Assembly: GCF_033954455.1 (NCBI RefSeq)
Contig: NZ_CP121473.1
Location: 4,388,501-4,452,500, forward strand
Length of the DNA stretch: 64,000 nt
Direction: 5' to 3'
Source: Thiorhodovibrio litoralis
Lineage (GTDB): Bacteria; Pseudomonadota; Gammaproteobacteria; Chromatiales; Chromatiaceae
Position 1 is the stretch's first letter. The number at the start of each line of letters is the position of its first letter. The translations under genes and the position numbers were made by a program. Below are positions 28,951 through 37,293 of the stretch, piece after piece. Below the pieces are notes generated by a model. That model worked only from the letters and a program-made list of their open reading frames with translations. It ran no database searches and was not told the DNA's origin.

Positions 28951-29874
28951 ATGTCCGAAGCCAGCAGTCCACCCTCACAAGTACCAACACAAACCAAACC
29001 AAACCGCATCAAACTAGCCGATGTGCTGGAGTTCATGCACCCGATCACCTGGTTCCCGCCGATGTGGGCCTTTACCTGCGGGGTGGTGTCCTCTGGCCAG
29101 CCGATCCTGACCAATATCCTGGTGCTGATCGCCGGCGTCATCCTGGCCGGGCCGCTTCTGTGCGCCACCAGCCAGGCGGTGAATGACTGGTTCGACCGTC
29201 ATGTCGATGCCATCAATGAGCCCGACCGGCCGATTCCCTCCGGGCGCATTCCGGGGCGCTGGGGGCTTTATATCGCCATCATCTGGTCGGTAATGTCGCT
29301 GCTTTGGTCGCTGTGGCTTGGCCCCTGGGTCATAGTCGCGACCTTGCTTGGCATCGCGCTCGCCTGGGCCTACAGCGCCCCGCCGGCACGGCTGAAGCAA
29401 AACGGCTGGTGGGGCAACGCCGCCGTCGGTTTTTCATACGAGGGCCTGGCCTGGGTCACGGGCACCGCCGTGATGCTTGGCGGTATGATGCCGGACTGGC
29501 GCAGCCTGACATTGGCCTTTCTCTACAGCGTCGGCGCCCATGGCATTATGACGCTGAACGACTTCAAAGCGATCGAAGGGGACAAACAACTCGGCGTGCG
29601 CTCCCTGCCGGTGCAGCTCGGCCCTGATCGCGCCGCACAGCTGGCCAGCATCGTGATGTTGGTTCCGCAAATCATCGTGGTTGCGCTGCTGTTCAGCTGG
29701 AGCCAGCCTTGGCATGCCCTGGCAGTCAGCGTGCTGGTTGCCATTCAAGGCGCTATGATGCTGCGCTTCGTGAAAGCCCCGATCGAGCGCGCCACCTGGC
29801 TCAGCGCCTTCGGCGTGACGGTTTATGTCAGCGGCATGATGATCAGCGCCTTCGCCTCGCGCGCGCTGGTTTAG
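28951..29874 (+). CDS. bchG: Bacteriochlorophyll/chlorophyll synthase, BchG
   Basis: 307 residues, a UbiA-superfamily prenyltransferase with seven to nine membrane segments. The first aspartate-rich motif is NDWFDRHVDAINEPDRPIPSGRIPG and the second is LNDFKAIEGDKQLGVRSLPVQLG. The WFPPMWAFTCGVVSSG start is typical of BchG/ChlG. It esterifies bacteriochlorophyllide with geranylgeranyl or phytyl diphosphate in the inner membrane. I prefer ATG 28951, just after ppsR ends; an ATG at 28888 would overlap ppsR. It lies with ppsR upstream and bchP downstream, a known phototroph arrangement. Confidence 0.95.
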   Translation: MSEASSPPSQVPTQTKPNRIKLADVLEFMHPITWFPPMWAFTCGVVSSGQPILTNILVLIAGVILAGPLLCATSQAVNDWFDRHVDAINEPDRPIPSGRIPGRWGLYIAIIWSVMSLLWSLWLGPWVIVATLLGIALAWAYSAPPARLKQNGWWGNAAVGFSYEGLAWVTGTAVMLGGMMPDWRSLTLAFLYSVGAHGIMTLNDFKAIEGDKQLGVRSLPVQLGPDRAAQLASIVMLVPQIIVVALLFSWSQPWHALAVSVLVAIQGAMMLRFVKAPIERATWLSAFGVTVYVSGMMISAFASRALV

Positions 29875-29929
29875 CAGGCCGGAATCGATCAAAACACTCC
29901 AACTAACAACCACTGAACACCGAAAAACA

Positions 29930-31174
29930 ATGCCCGAGCTCCAAACCTACGACGTCGTCGTGATCGGCGGCGGCCCTGCTGGCGCCACGGCGGCGACCGA
30001 TCTCGCCCGTCGCGGGCGTTCTGTGCTGCTGCTGGACCGTCCCGGGCGCATCAAGCCTTGCGGTGGGGCGATTCCGCCCATTGCCATCTCTGAATTCGAG
30101 ATTCCCGACGAGCAGCTGGTCGCAAAGATCAACTCCGCGCGCATGGTGGCGCCGAGCGAGCGCCACGTCGATATGCCCATCAACGGCGGCTATGTCGGCA
30201 TGGTTGACCGCGCCCCCTTCGACGAATGGCTGCGCGAGCGTGCCGCTGCTGCCGGTGCCACCCGGCGCAATGGCAGCTATCAGCGCATTGATCGCGACAG
30301 CGACGGCACGGCCATCGTCCACTTCCAGCCCGAGGAAGCAGGCAGCAAGACCGAGGCCAAACCGGCGCCCGAGCAGGTGCGCGCGCGCGCCATTATCGGT
30401 GCCGATGGAGCCATGTCGCGCGTGGCAAAGGACTGCGTACCCGGCGCCAAGGAGTTGCCGCATGTCGCGGCCTATCATGAGATCGTTCGCTCGCCGGACG
30501 CGGGCCATGCGGACTTCGACCCCAGCCGCTGCGATGTCTACTACCAGGGCAAAATCTCACCGGACTTCTACGGCTGGGTCTTTCCCCATGGCGAGACCAC
30601 CAGCGTTGGCGTCGGCACCGAGCTAAAGGGCTTTTCGCTCAAACAGGCCACCGCCGATCTGCGCAAGGCCGCCGGGCTTGAGGACTGCGAGACCCTGCGC
30701 TGCGAGGGCGCCCCCATTCCGCTGCATCCGCTGAAGAAATGGGACAATGATCGCGATCTGGTGCTGGCTGGCGACGCAGCCGGCGTGGTCGCCCCCGCCT
30801 CGGGCGAAGGCATCTACTATGCTCTGACCGGAGGGCGCCTCGCGGCCGACGCGGTCGAGCAGTTTCTGATCACCGGCGATGCCAAGGCTTTGGCCAGCGC
30901 CCGCAAGCGTTTTATGAAGGCCCACGGGCGGGTGTTCTGGATTCTCGGCATCATGCAGCGCTTCTGGTACAAGAGCGACAAGCGCCGCGAGCGCTTCGTC
31001 AGCCTGTGCGACGACCCGGACATCCAGCATCTGACCTGGGAAGCCTATATGCACAAGCGCTTGGTGCGCGCCAAACCCGCGGCGCACCTGCGTATTTTTC
31101 TTAAAGACACAGCCCATCTGCTCGGCCTGACCAAGGCATGGAAGGGCGGCGAGGACAAGGCCCCGAAGACTTGA
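29930..31174 (+). CDS. bchP: Geranylgeranyl reductase, BchP
   Basis: 414 residues: YDVVVIGGGPAGATAATDLARRGRSVLLLDRPGRIKPCGGAIPPIAI is the FAD-binding start plus the CGG motif of geranylgeranyl reductases. YYQGKISPDFYGWVFPHGETTSVGVG and LVLAGDAAGVVAPASGEGIYYALTGGRLAADAV follow. It reduces three double bonds of the geranylgeranyl tail of bacteriochlorophyll to phytyl. The bchG stop lies 55 bp upstream, and the spacer again contains CTAACAACCACTGAACACC-like short repeats. Confidence 0.95.
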   Translation: MPELQTYDVVVIGGGPAGATAATDLARRGRSVLLLDRPGRIKPCGGAIPPIAISEFEIPDEQLVAKINSARMVAPSERHVDMPINGGYVGMVDRAPFDEWLRERAAAAGATRRNGSYQRIDRDSDGTAIVHFQPEEAGSKTEAKPAPEQVRARAIIGADGAMSRVAKDCVPGAKELPHVAAYHEIVRSPDAGHADFDPSRCDVYYQGKISPDFYGWVFPHGETTSVGVGTELKGFSLKQATADLRKAAGLEDCETLRCEGAPIPLHPLKKWDNDRDLVLAGDAAGVVAPASGEGIYYALTGGRLAADAVEQFLITGDAKALASARKRFMKAHGRVFWILGIMQRFWYKSDKRRERFVSLCDDPDIQHLTWEAYMHKRLVRAKPAAHLRIFLKDTAHLLGLTKAWKGGEDKAPKT

Positions 31175-31191
31175 CAGGACCCGCCTGCCTA

Positions 31192-31345
31192 AGGCTCATA
31201 GTGAGCCCCTGCCGGGGAGGGTGAAGCTGCTGCTGTTTCACGGTCACGCTCATGGTGAGGCACCTCCCGGAGGGTAAAGCTGCTCTTTCACGTTTAGGCT
31301 GATGGTCCCGGCCACCCCGGAGGGTGTAAGCTACTGTTCCACAGC
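31192..31345. repeat. Three tandem degenerate ~52-bp units, each with a hairpin
   Basis: Units begin near 31192, 31244 and 31295. Each contains GGCTCATRGTGAG-like sequence, then a GGAGGGT box, then a potential stem of the type GTGAAGCTGCTG...TTTCAC (31221-31241 in unit 1, 31274-31291 in unit 2, 31325-31342 weaker in unit 3). They sit between bchP and the small membrane protein gene. They may be a REP-like element, an attenuator or an mRNA-stabilising structure; the function is not known. Confidence 0.6.
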
Positions 31346-31381
31346 AACCCCAGTCAGTCGCAGCACAGTCAGTCACATCAA

Positions 31382-31666
31382 ATGGAAAGCCTTTTCGCCA
31401 GCGGCCGCATCATCGACCCCATCTTGATCATGGTGTTGGTGGAAGCTGTTGTGCTGTGGCTTTTGCACCGCGCCACCGGGCGCGGGCCGGGACTCAAACC
31501 CCTGTTGCCGCTGCTCGCATCGGGTTTCCTGCTGCTGCTCGCCGTGCGCGCCGCGCTGGTGCAGGCGCCCTGGCCGCTGATCGCGCTGCCGCTCGCGGCA
31601 GCTTTGCTTACTCACATCCTTGATCTGCTCCTGCGCTGGCCGCGCAAACACCCATCCCGGCAATAA
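31382..31666 (+). CDS. Small membrane protein of unknown function
   Basis: 94 residues with about three hydrophobic segments (IIDPILIMVLVEAVVLWLLH, LLPLLASGFLLLLAVRAALV, WPLIALPLAAALLTHILDLLL) and a basic C-terminus. I do not recognise a named family with certainty. Its TAA stop overlaps the ATG of the following GGDEF-EAL gene (TAATG at 31664-31668), so the two are probably translated together, which suggests a membrane partner for that protein. The start ATG 31382 follows the three-unit repeat region. Confidence 0.65.
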   Translation: MESLFASGRIIDPILIMVLVEAVVLWLLHRATGRGPGLKPLLPLLASGFLLLLAVRAALVQAPWPLIALPLAAALLTHILDLLLRWPRKHPSRQ

Positions 31667-34290
31667 TGGCTTCTCCCCCGTCTCAGTCGCCGACGGCTTC
31701 GCATCGAGCCAACGAGCAGCGCTTCCGCACCCTGGTGGAAGTCAATCAAGTGGCCATCATGGAACTCGACACCCAGGGTCGCTTCCGCTACGCCAATCCG
31801 GCCGCCTGCCGGATGCTGGGCTATACCCACGAACGCCTCGTCCAAATGGAGGTCGCGGATCTGCTGCCGGCCGAGGAGGCCGAGCAGTTGCACCGGGATA
31901 TGGCCTACTTTGTCGCCGAGCAGCCCGAACCCTTCACCTATACCAACCACAACCGCACCGGGGACGGGCGTTGGATCGAGGTGCAGGTCGACTGGAACTA
32001 CCTGCGCGATGACAGCGGCGCGGTGATTGGTTTCGTCAGCATTTCCTCTGACATCACCGCCTTTCGACTGTCGCAGCGGTTGCTCGACGGGCGCAATGCC
32101 GTCCTAGAGCAACTCGCCCGTGGCGCGCCGCTGGAAGAAATGCTGCGCGCCATTGTCGATTACAGCCAGGACATCATGCGCGATGCCTGGATCTCCATCC
32201 ATCTGCTCGACGCCGAATGCGGCCAGTTGCATTCTGCCATCAGCAGTCGGTTGCCAAGCAGCTACCTGCAAGCTGTCGAAGGCGTGCGCATCGGCCCCAA
32301 TGTTGGTTCCTGCGGTCACGCCGCTTTCACCGGCGAACGCACCATCGCGAGCGACCTGCGCAGCGACCCGAAGTGGGACGGCTATCGCGACCTGGTCCTG
32401 CCGCTGGGATTGCTCGCCTGCTGGTCGGAACCCATCCTCGGACGCGATGGACAAGTGCTTGGCACCTTTGCCATTTACCTGCCGGACGCGCGCGCGCCCG
32501 AGCCCGCTGACCTGCAACTCATCGCATCCGCGGCTGAACTAGCGAGTATCGTGATTGAGCACCAGGAGGACGCCAACGCCCGCAAAGTTGCCGAGGAGCG
32601 CGCCCAACTGCTGCTGAATTCCACGGTCGAGGGTATCTTTGGTATCGACCTCGATGAACGCATCAGCTTTGCTAATCCGTCAACGGCGCGCCTGCTTGGT
32701 GGATCCGCCGAGGCGCTCACCACCGCTGACCTCATTGGTCGCGATCCGCATGCCCTGTTTCACTATGCCAACGCCGCTGGCGAGCCGCTGCCGCGCTCGG
32801 AATGCCGCATGCTGCGCGCGGCGCGCGAAGCTTGCCAGCAACATGTGAGTGACGAGGTGTTCTGGCGGCTGGACGGCAGCGCCTTTCCGGTCGAGTACTG
32901 GGCCATGCCCGTGTATCATGACGGGCGGGTCACCGGCGCGGTTGTCACCTTCCATGACATCAGCGAACGGCGTCGCGCCGAGCGTGAGATCGAGCATCTG
33001 GCCTTCCATGATCCCCTGACCGGCCTGCCTAACCGGGCGCTGTTTCGCGAAACCCTTAGCCACGCCCATGCCAATTTTCTGCGCCAGGGCCGTCCTTTTG
33101 CGCTGCACATGCTCGATCTTGATCACTTCAAGGATGTCAACGACACCCTTGGGCATCCAGTTGGCGATCAACTCCTGTGCGCGGTGGGTGCTCGTATTAC
33201 AGATCTGCTACGCGCCAGCGATACCCTGGCCCGTCTCGGCGGCGATGAATTCGCCCTGCTGCAGGAAAACATCCAAACCTCTGACGATGCCGCGCGACTG
33301 GCGAGCAAGATTATCGAAGCGCTGAACCAGGAATTCCATATCGATCAGCACCCGCTGCGCATCAATACCAGCATCGGCATTCTGATTGCCAGCCGCGATG
33401 ACTCTAATGTTGATGAAATGATTGGTCGCGCCGATGCCGCCCTGTACCGAGCTAAGGCCGCCGGTCGCGGCACTCTGGCCTTTTTTGAGAGCGAGTTGGC
33501 TCGCCATCTGCAACAGGAGATGGAGATTGTCAACGCACTGTCTGAAGCCTTGCAGCAAGAGCGCATCCAGGTTTATTACCAGCCCCAATTCAACCTGGCC
33601 GACGCCAGCTTGGTCGGGATAGAGGCGCTGATGCGCTGGGACCATCCGACACGCGGCATGCTGAAGCCGGCAGAGTTTTTTGCCGTGGCGGACAAACGCG
33701 GCCTGCTGCGCGATCTCGCCAATGCCGCCATGATGCAGGCATGCAAACAGGCCGGTGCCTGGCGGGATGCTGGCCTGGACTACAATCAGATTGCGGTCAA
33801 TCTGTGCGCGCGGCAACTCAACCACCCGCATTTCGTCACCGACACCAAACGCATCTTAGAGACCACCGGTGTTGCCCCCGAGAGCCTGACGCTGGAGCTG
33901 ACCGAAAGCCTGCTCAGCCAGGCCGACGATCATGCGCAACAGAAGCTGCGTGAACTCGCGGAGCTTGGCGTTCAATTCGCCGTCGATGATTTTGGCTCTG
34001 GCTTCTCCTCGCTGCGCCATTTGTCCGACTTGCCGGTCGCCAAGCTCAAGCTCGACCGCAGCCTGGTTACCAGCCTGCCTGAACAGCGCGACGCGGCAGA
34101 AATCGTCAAAGCCAGCATCGCGCTCGGTAAGGCGCTGAACTTCACCATCCTTGCCGAGGGTGTCGAAACCCCGAGCCAGGCTGAATTTCTGCACGCCCAC
34201 GGCTGCGATCAGGCGCAAGGCTTTTTCTACGCCGTTCCAGCCGCCGCCAGCACCATAGAAAAAGACTGGCTGCGCCGCCCGGCCCCTTAA
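31666..34290 (+). CDS. PAS-GAF-PAS-GGDEF-EAL cyclic-di-GMP turnover protein
   Basis: 874 residues. A PAS domain (about 15-135, FRTLVEVNQVAIMELDTQGRFRYANPAACRMLGY) and a GAF domain (about 150-300) come first. A second PAS (about 305-430) precedes GGDEF (about 440-600, with an intact active site in LGGDEFALL) and EAL (about 615-865). The EAL domain has IEALMRWDHPTRG, ELTESLL and VDDFGSGFSSLRHL, so metal-binding residues look intact. Both cyclase and phosphodiesterase activities are possible. No transmembrane segment is visible, so it is a soluble sensor. Preceded by a coupled small membrane gene and followed after 26 bp by the chemosensory operon, it may set the c-di-GMP level the downstream system acts on. 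Confidence 0.9.
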   Translation: MASPPSQSPTASHRANEQRFRTLVEVNQVAIMELDTQGRFRYANPAACRMLGYTHERLVQMEVADLLPAEEAEQLHRDMAYFVAEQPEPFTYTNHNRTGDGRWIEVQVDWNYLRDDSGAVIGFVSISSDITAFRLSQRLLDGRNAVLEQLARGAPLEEMLRAIVDYSQDIMRDAWISIHLLDAECGQLHSAISSRLPSSYLQAVEGVRIGPNVGSCGHAAFTGERTIASDLRSDPKWDGYRDLVLPLGLLACWSEPILGRDGQVLGTFAIYLPDARAPEPADLQLIASAAELASIVIEHQEDANARKVAEERAQLLLNSTVEGIFGIDLDERISFANPSTARLLGGSAEALTTADLIGRDPHALFHYANAAGEPLPRSECRMLRAAREACQQHVSDEVFWRLDGSAFPVEYWAMPVYHDGRVTGAVVTFHDISERRRAEREIEHLAFHDPLTGLPNRALFRETLSHAHANFLRQGRPFALHMLDLDHFKDVNDTLGHPVGDQLLCAVGARITDLLRASDTLARLGGDEFALLQENIQTSDDAARLASKIIEALNQEFHIDQHPLRINTSIGILIASRDDSNVDEMIGRADAALYRAKAAGRGTLAFFESELARHLQQEMEIVNALSEALQQERIQVYYQPQFNLADASLVGIEALMRWDHPTRGMLKPAEFFAVADKRGLLRDLANAAMMQACKQAGAWRDAGLDYNQIAVNLCARQLNHPHFVTDTKRILETTGVAPESLTLELTESLLSQADDHAQQKLRELAELGVQFAVDDFGSGFSSLRHLSDLPVAKLKLDRSLVTSLPEQRDAAEIVKASIALGKALNFTILAEGVETPSQAEFLHAHGCDQAQGFFYAVPAAASTIEKDWLRRPAP

Positions 34291-34316
34291 TGACCCCTCA
34301 ATGAAATAGCCCCGCG

Positions 34317-36230
34317 ATGTTCAAGAACCAAAGTCTTTCCATCAAGCGCCTGTTTCTGCTGTTGGCCATCGCTGGTACCCTGCTCGCGGTGCTGCTGCTG
34401 GCAGCCATTTGGAAAGCCAACCAGGCGCAAACCGAACTGGCGCAGGTCTATGAGCAGCGCTATCACTCTTATCTGCTCGCCGATCAGCTGCGCCAAAGCT
34501 CGGACGACCTCACCCGCATGGCCCGTACCTACGTGGTTACCGGTGATCCGGAGTTCGAGCGTCAGTACTGGGAGGTCTTGGCCATTCGCAATGGCGAGCA
34601 CCCCAGGCCCCAGCACTACGAGCGCATTTACTGGGATTTTGTCGCAGCGGGCGACCAGCAGCCGCGCCCGGATGGCGACACCATCGCCCTGCGCGAGCTG
34701 ATGCGCCGCGCCGGTTTTACCGAGGATGAGTTTGCCAAACTGGCCGAGGCACAGGCCAATTCCGATGCCCTTGTGGACACGGAAATGGTCGCCATGAATG
34801 CGATGAAAGGCCGCTATCGTGACAACAGCGGCAATTTCGCTCAGCAGGGTGAGCCTGATCCCGAGCTGGCCCGGCGCTTGATGCACGACAAGGACTATCA
34901 CGCCTTTAAGGCGCGCATCATGAAGCCGGTCGATGAGTTCTTCGTGCTGCTTGATGCGCGCACCAGCCAGGCCGTGGCCGAGGCCCAGCAACGCAGCCAA
35001 GCGGCCTATCAGCAGGTTATCGCGCTGGTCAGCCTGACTCTGTTGCTGGGCACTCTGGTGCTCTTTTTGCTCTATCGCTGGCTGCGCGGGCAACTCGGCG
35101 GAGAGCCGGCCTATGTGCGCGGCATTGTCGAGACCATTGCCGATGGCGATCTACAGGCGCCCATCAAGCGCCGTGCGCGCGACCACGACAGCCTGCTTGC
35201 GGCCATGGCAAGCATGCGCGCCAGCCTGGCCAAGATGCTCGGCGACATCGACAGCCATGCCGGACAGTTGACCGACTCGGCCGAGCGCCTGGCCGACACC
35301 GCCGGCATCATCGCCCGCTCTGGCGAAATGCGCATCGGGGCCAATCAGTCCATCGCCGCAGCCGTGGAGGAGATGTCCTCATCGGTGGCCGAAATTACCT
35401 CCACCATGGAAGAACTCTCGGCCTCTTCCACCCAGATTGCCGACCATTCCCAGGCGGTGGTGGATGTCGCCAGCCGCACTCTGGCCAGCAGCCGCGCCGG
35501 CACCCAGGCCATGCACCAACTGCTCGCGCGCATGGCGGAGATTCGCACCGACAACCAGAAGAGCCTGGATGAAATCCTGGCACTCGGCCAGCGCTCGAAA
35601 GAAATCGGCAAATTTATGGACCTGATCGACGCGGTGGCGGATCAGACCAAACTCATCGCTTTCAACGCCGCGCTTGAGGCATCCAGCGCCGGGGATGCTG
35701 GCAAGCGCTTCTCGGTGGTGGCGAGTGAAATCCGCCGCCTGGCCGACAGTGTGTCCGAGTCGACGCGCGAGATTGAAGGCAAAATGCTGGACATTCAAGA
35801 CACCATCGCCCGCCTGGTGGTGACCTCGGAAAAAAGCTCCACCACCATCGCCGCCGGTCTGGCGAGCAGCGAATCCACCGCCGCCATTCTCGATGAGCTG
35901 GAACAGGCCGCAGATCAGACCACAGGAGCGGCACAAAAGATCTCTCTTTCCACCCAGCAGCAAAAAACCGCCAGCGCCCAGGTGGTGCAGGCGCTGCATG
36001 AGATCGCCGAGGCCAGCACGCATACATCGAGCGCGGTGACCGGGATTTCGGAGATCAGCGCCACGCTTTTATCCATGGCCCAAACGCTGCGCGCGCTCTT
36101 TAAGCGCTTTAAGTTTGCGCGCGCCGAGATCCGCAGCGACGTCCTTATGGACACCGGCATGGACGCCGGCATGGACACGGGCAGCGACACTGGTATTGAC
36201 ACTGGCGGCAACAGCGGCAGCACCACCTGA
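34317..36230 (+). CDS. Methyl-accepting chemotaxis-type receptor
   Basis: 637 residues. TM1 is near residues 12-33 (LFLLLAIAGTLLAVLLLAAI), a periplasmic region of about 195 residues follows, and TM2 is near 235-255 (VIALVSLTLLLGTLVLFLLY). HAMP and a cytoplasmic signalling domain complete it. The hairpin tip reads VADQTKLIAFNAALEASSAGDAGKRFSVVASEIRRLADS, a variant close to receptors of alternative-function systems rather than flagellar ones. No C-terminal CheR-tethering pentapeptide is present; instead the tail has DTGMDAGMDTGSDTG-like repeats. It is the first receptor gene of the che cluster, with cheB starting 13 bp downstream. Confidence 0.9.
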   Translation: MFKNQSLSIKRLFLLLAIAGTLLAVLLLAAIWKANQAQTELAQVYEQRYHSYLLADQLRQSSDDLTRMARTYVVTGDPEFERQYWEVLAIRNGEHPRPQHYERIYWDFVAAGDQQPRPDGDTIALRELMRRAGFTEDEFAKLAEAQANSDALVDTEMVAMNAMKGRYRDNSGNFAQQGEPDPELARRLMHDKDYHAFKARIMKPVDEFFVLLDARTSQAVAEAQQRSQAAYQQVIALVSLTLLLGTLVLFLLYRWLRGQLGGEPAYVRGIVETIADGDLQAPIKRRARDHDSLLAAMASMRASLAKMLGDIDSHAGQLTDSAERLADTAGIIARSGEMRIGANQSIAAAVEEMSSSVAEITSTMEELSASSTQIADHSQAVVDVASRTLASSRAGTQAMHQLLARMAEIRTDNQKSLDEILALGQRSKEIGKFMDLIDAVADQTKLIAFNAALEASSAGDAGKRFSVVASEIRRLADSVSESTREIEGKMLDIQDTIARLVVTSEKSSTTIAAGLASSESTAAILDELEQAADQTTGAAQKISLSTQQQKTASAQVVQALHEIAEASTHTSSAVTGISEISATLLSMAQTLRALFKRFKFARAEIRSDVLMDTGMDAGMDTGSDTGIDTGGNSGSTT

Positions 36231-36243
36231 ACGGCTCCAGCCC

Positions 36244-37293
36244 ATGAGCATCCGGGTGCTGATCGTCGATGACAGCCCGCTTGCGCGGGGTCTGTTGCGC
36301 GCCATCCTCGAGCGCGAGCCGGATATCGAGGTAGTCGGCGAGGCCACCGACGGTTACCGTGCGGTTGATCTGGCACGTGAGCTGCGCCCGAGCCTGGTGA
36401 CCATGGATATGGAAATGCCGGGCTTGCATGGCCTGGATGCCATTGCCAAGATCATGCGCACCAAGGCGCTGCCGATTCTGGTGGTGAGCAACGTCGAGGA
36501 TGCCGCCACCGCCTGCGAGGCGCTCAATCGCGGCGCGCTCGATGTGATTGCCAAACCTGACGACAGCGAGGCCAGGGTCGCGGCCTTCATCGCCAAGGTG
36601 CGCCTGCTGGCCGGCATGGTAGTTGCCACCCGTTGGCGAGCCCCGCAAGCCCAGCGCCAAATAGCACAAGAACCCAAGGCTTCACCCACCCGGCGTCCCT
36701 CACCAGCGCCCCCTCAGGCCTCTGCCCGGTCAAGACTGGTGGCCATCGCCGCCTCAACCGGCGGCCCCCAGGCGCTGGCCACCATTCTCTCGGCGCTGCC
36801 GGCCGACTGCCCGGCGACGGTGCTCATCGCCCAGCACATCGCTGAGGGCTTCAGTGCCGGTCTGGCGCAATGGCTGTCGCTGAGTTCGCGCCTGCCGGTG
36901 CAACTGGCCAGGGACGGTGAAACGCCCCGCAGTGGTCAGGTCTATCTATCCCCGTCGGAGCACAATCTGGCCCTCAGCGCTGGCGGGCGCTTGGAGTTGC
37001 GTCCGCGCACTGCCAGCGACATCTACCACCCAAACTGCGATTTGCTGCTGTGCTCGGTGGCCGAGGTAGCCGGCCCGCGAGCAATCGGCTTGATTCTCAC
37101 CGGCATGAGCAGCGACGGCGCCCTGGGCATGGCGCATATCCGCGCCCATGGCGGCCTGACTCTGGCCCAGGACGAGGCCAGCTCGGTGGTCTATGGCATG
37201 AACCGGGTGGCGATTGAGGCTGGCGCCATCGATCGGGTTCTGCCGCTGGCCCAGCTTGGCGCCAGCATTGATCGCGCAGTGCGGGCCGCGTGA
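36244..37293 (+). CDS. cheB: Protein-glutamate methylesterase CheB
   Basis: 349 residues. The N-terminal receiver domain is SIRVLIVDDSPLARGLLRAIL, with the phospho-acceptor Asp in LVTMDMEMPGLHGLDAI. The C-terminal methylesterase has the catalytic Ser in VAIAASTGGPQAL, His in IAQHIAEGFSAGLAQWL and Asp in LTGMSSDGALGM. It removes methyl groups from, and deamidates, the receptor. ATG 36244 starts the receiver sequence. The stop codon overlaps the cheR start (TGATG at 37291-37295). Confidence 0.95.
   Translation: MSIRVLIVDDSPLARGLLRAILEREPDIEVVGEATDGYRAVDLARELRPSLVTMDMEMPGLHGLDAIAKIMRTKALPILVVSNVEDAATACEALNRGALDVIAKPDDSEARVAAFIAKVRLLAGMVVATRWRAPQAQRQIAQEPKASPTRRPSPAPPQASARSRLVAIAASTGGPQALATILSALPADCPATVLIAQHIAEGFSAGLAQWLSLSSRLPVQLARDGETPRSGQVYLSPSEHNLALSAGGRLELRPRTASDIYHPNCDLLLCSVAEVAGPRAIGLILTGMSSDGALGMAHIRAHGGLTLAQDEASSVVYGMNRVAIEAGAIDRVLPLAQLGASIDRAVRAA

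Noticed and set aside
36115-36243. A longer cheB start at 36115.
   Set aside because: It would overlap the receptor gene by 116 bp. The receiver domain begins exactly at ATG 36244, 13 bp after the receptor stop.
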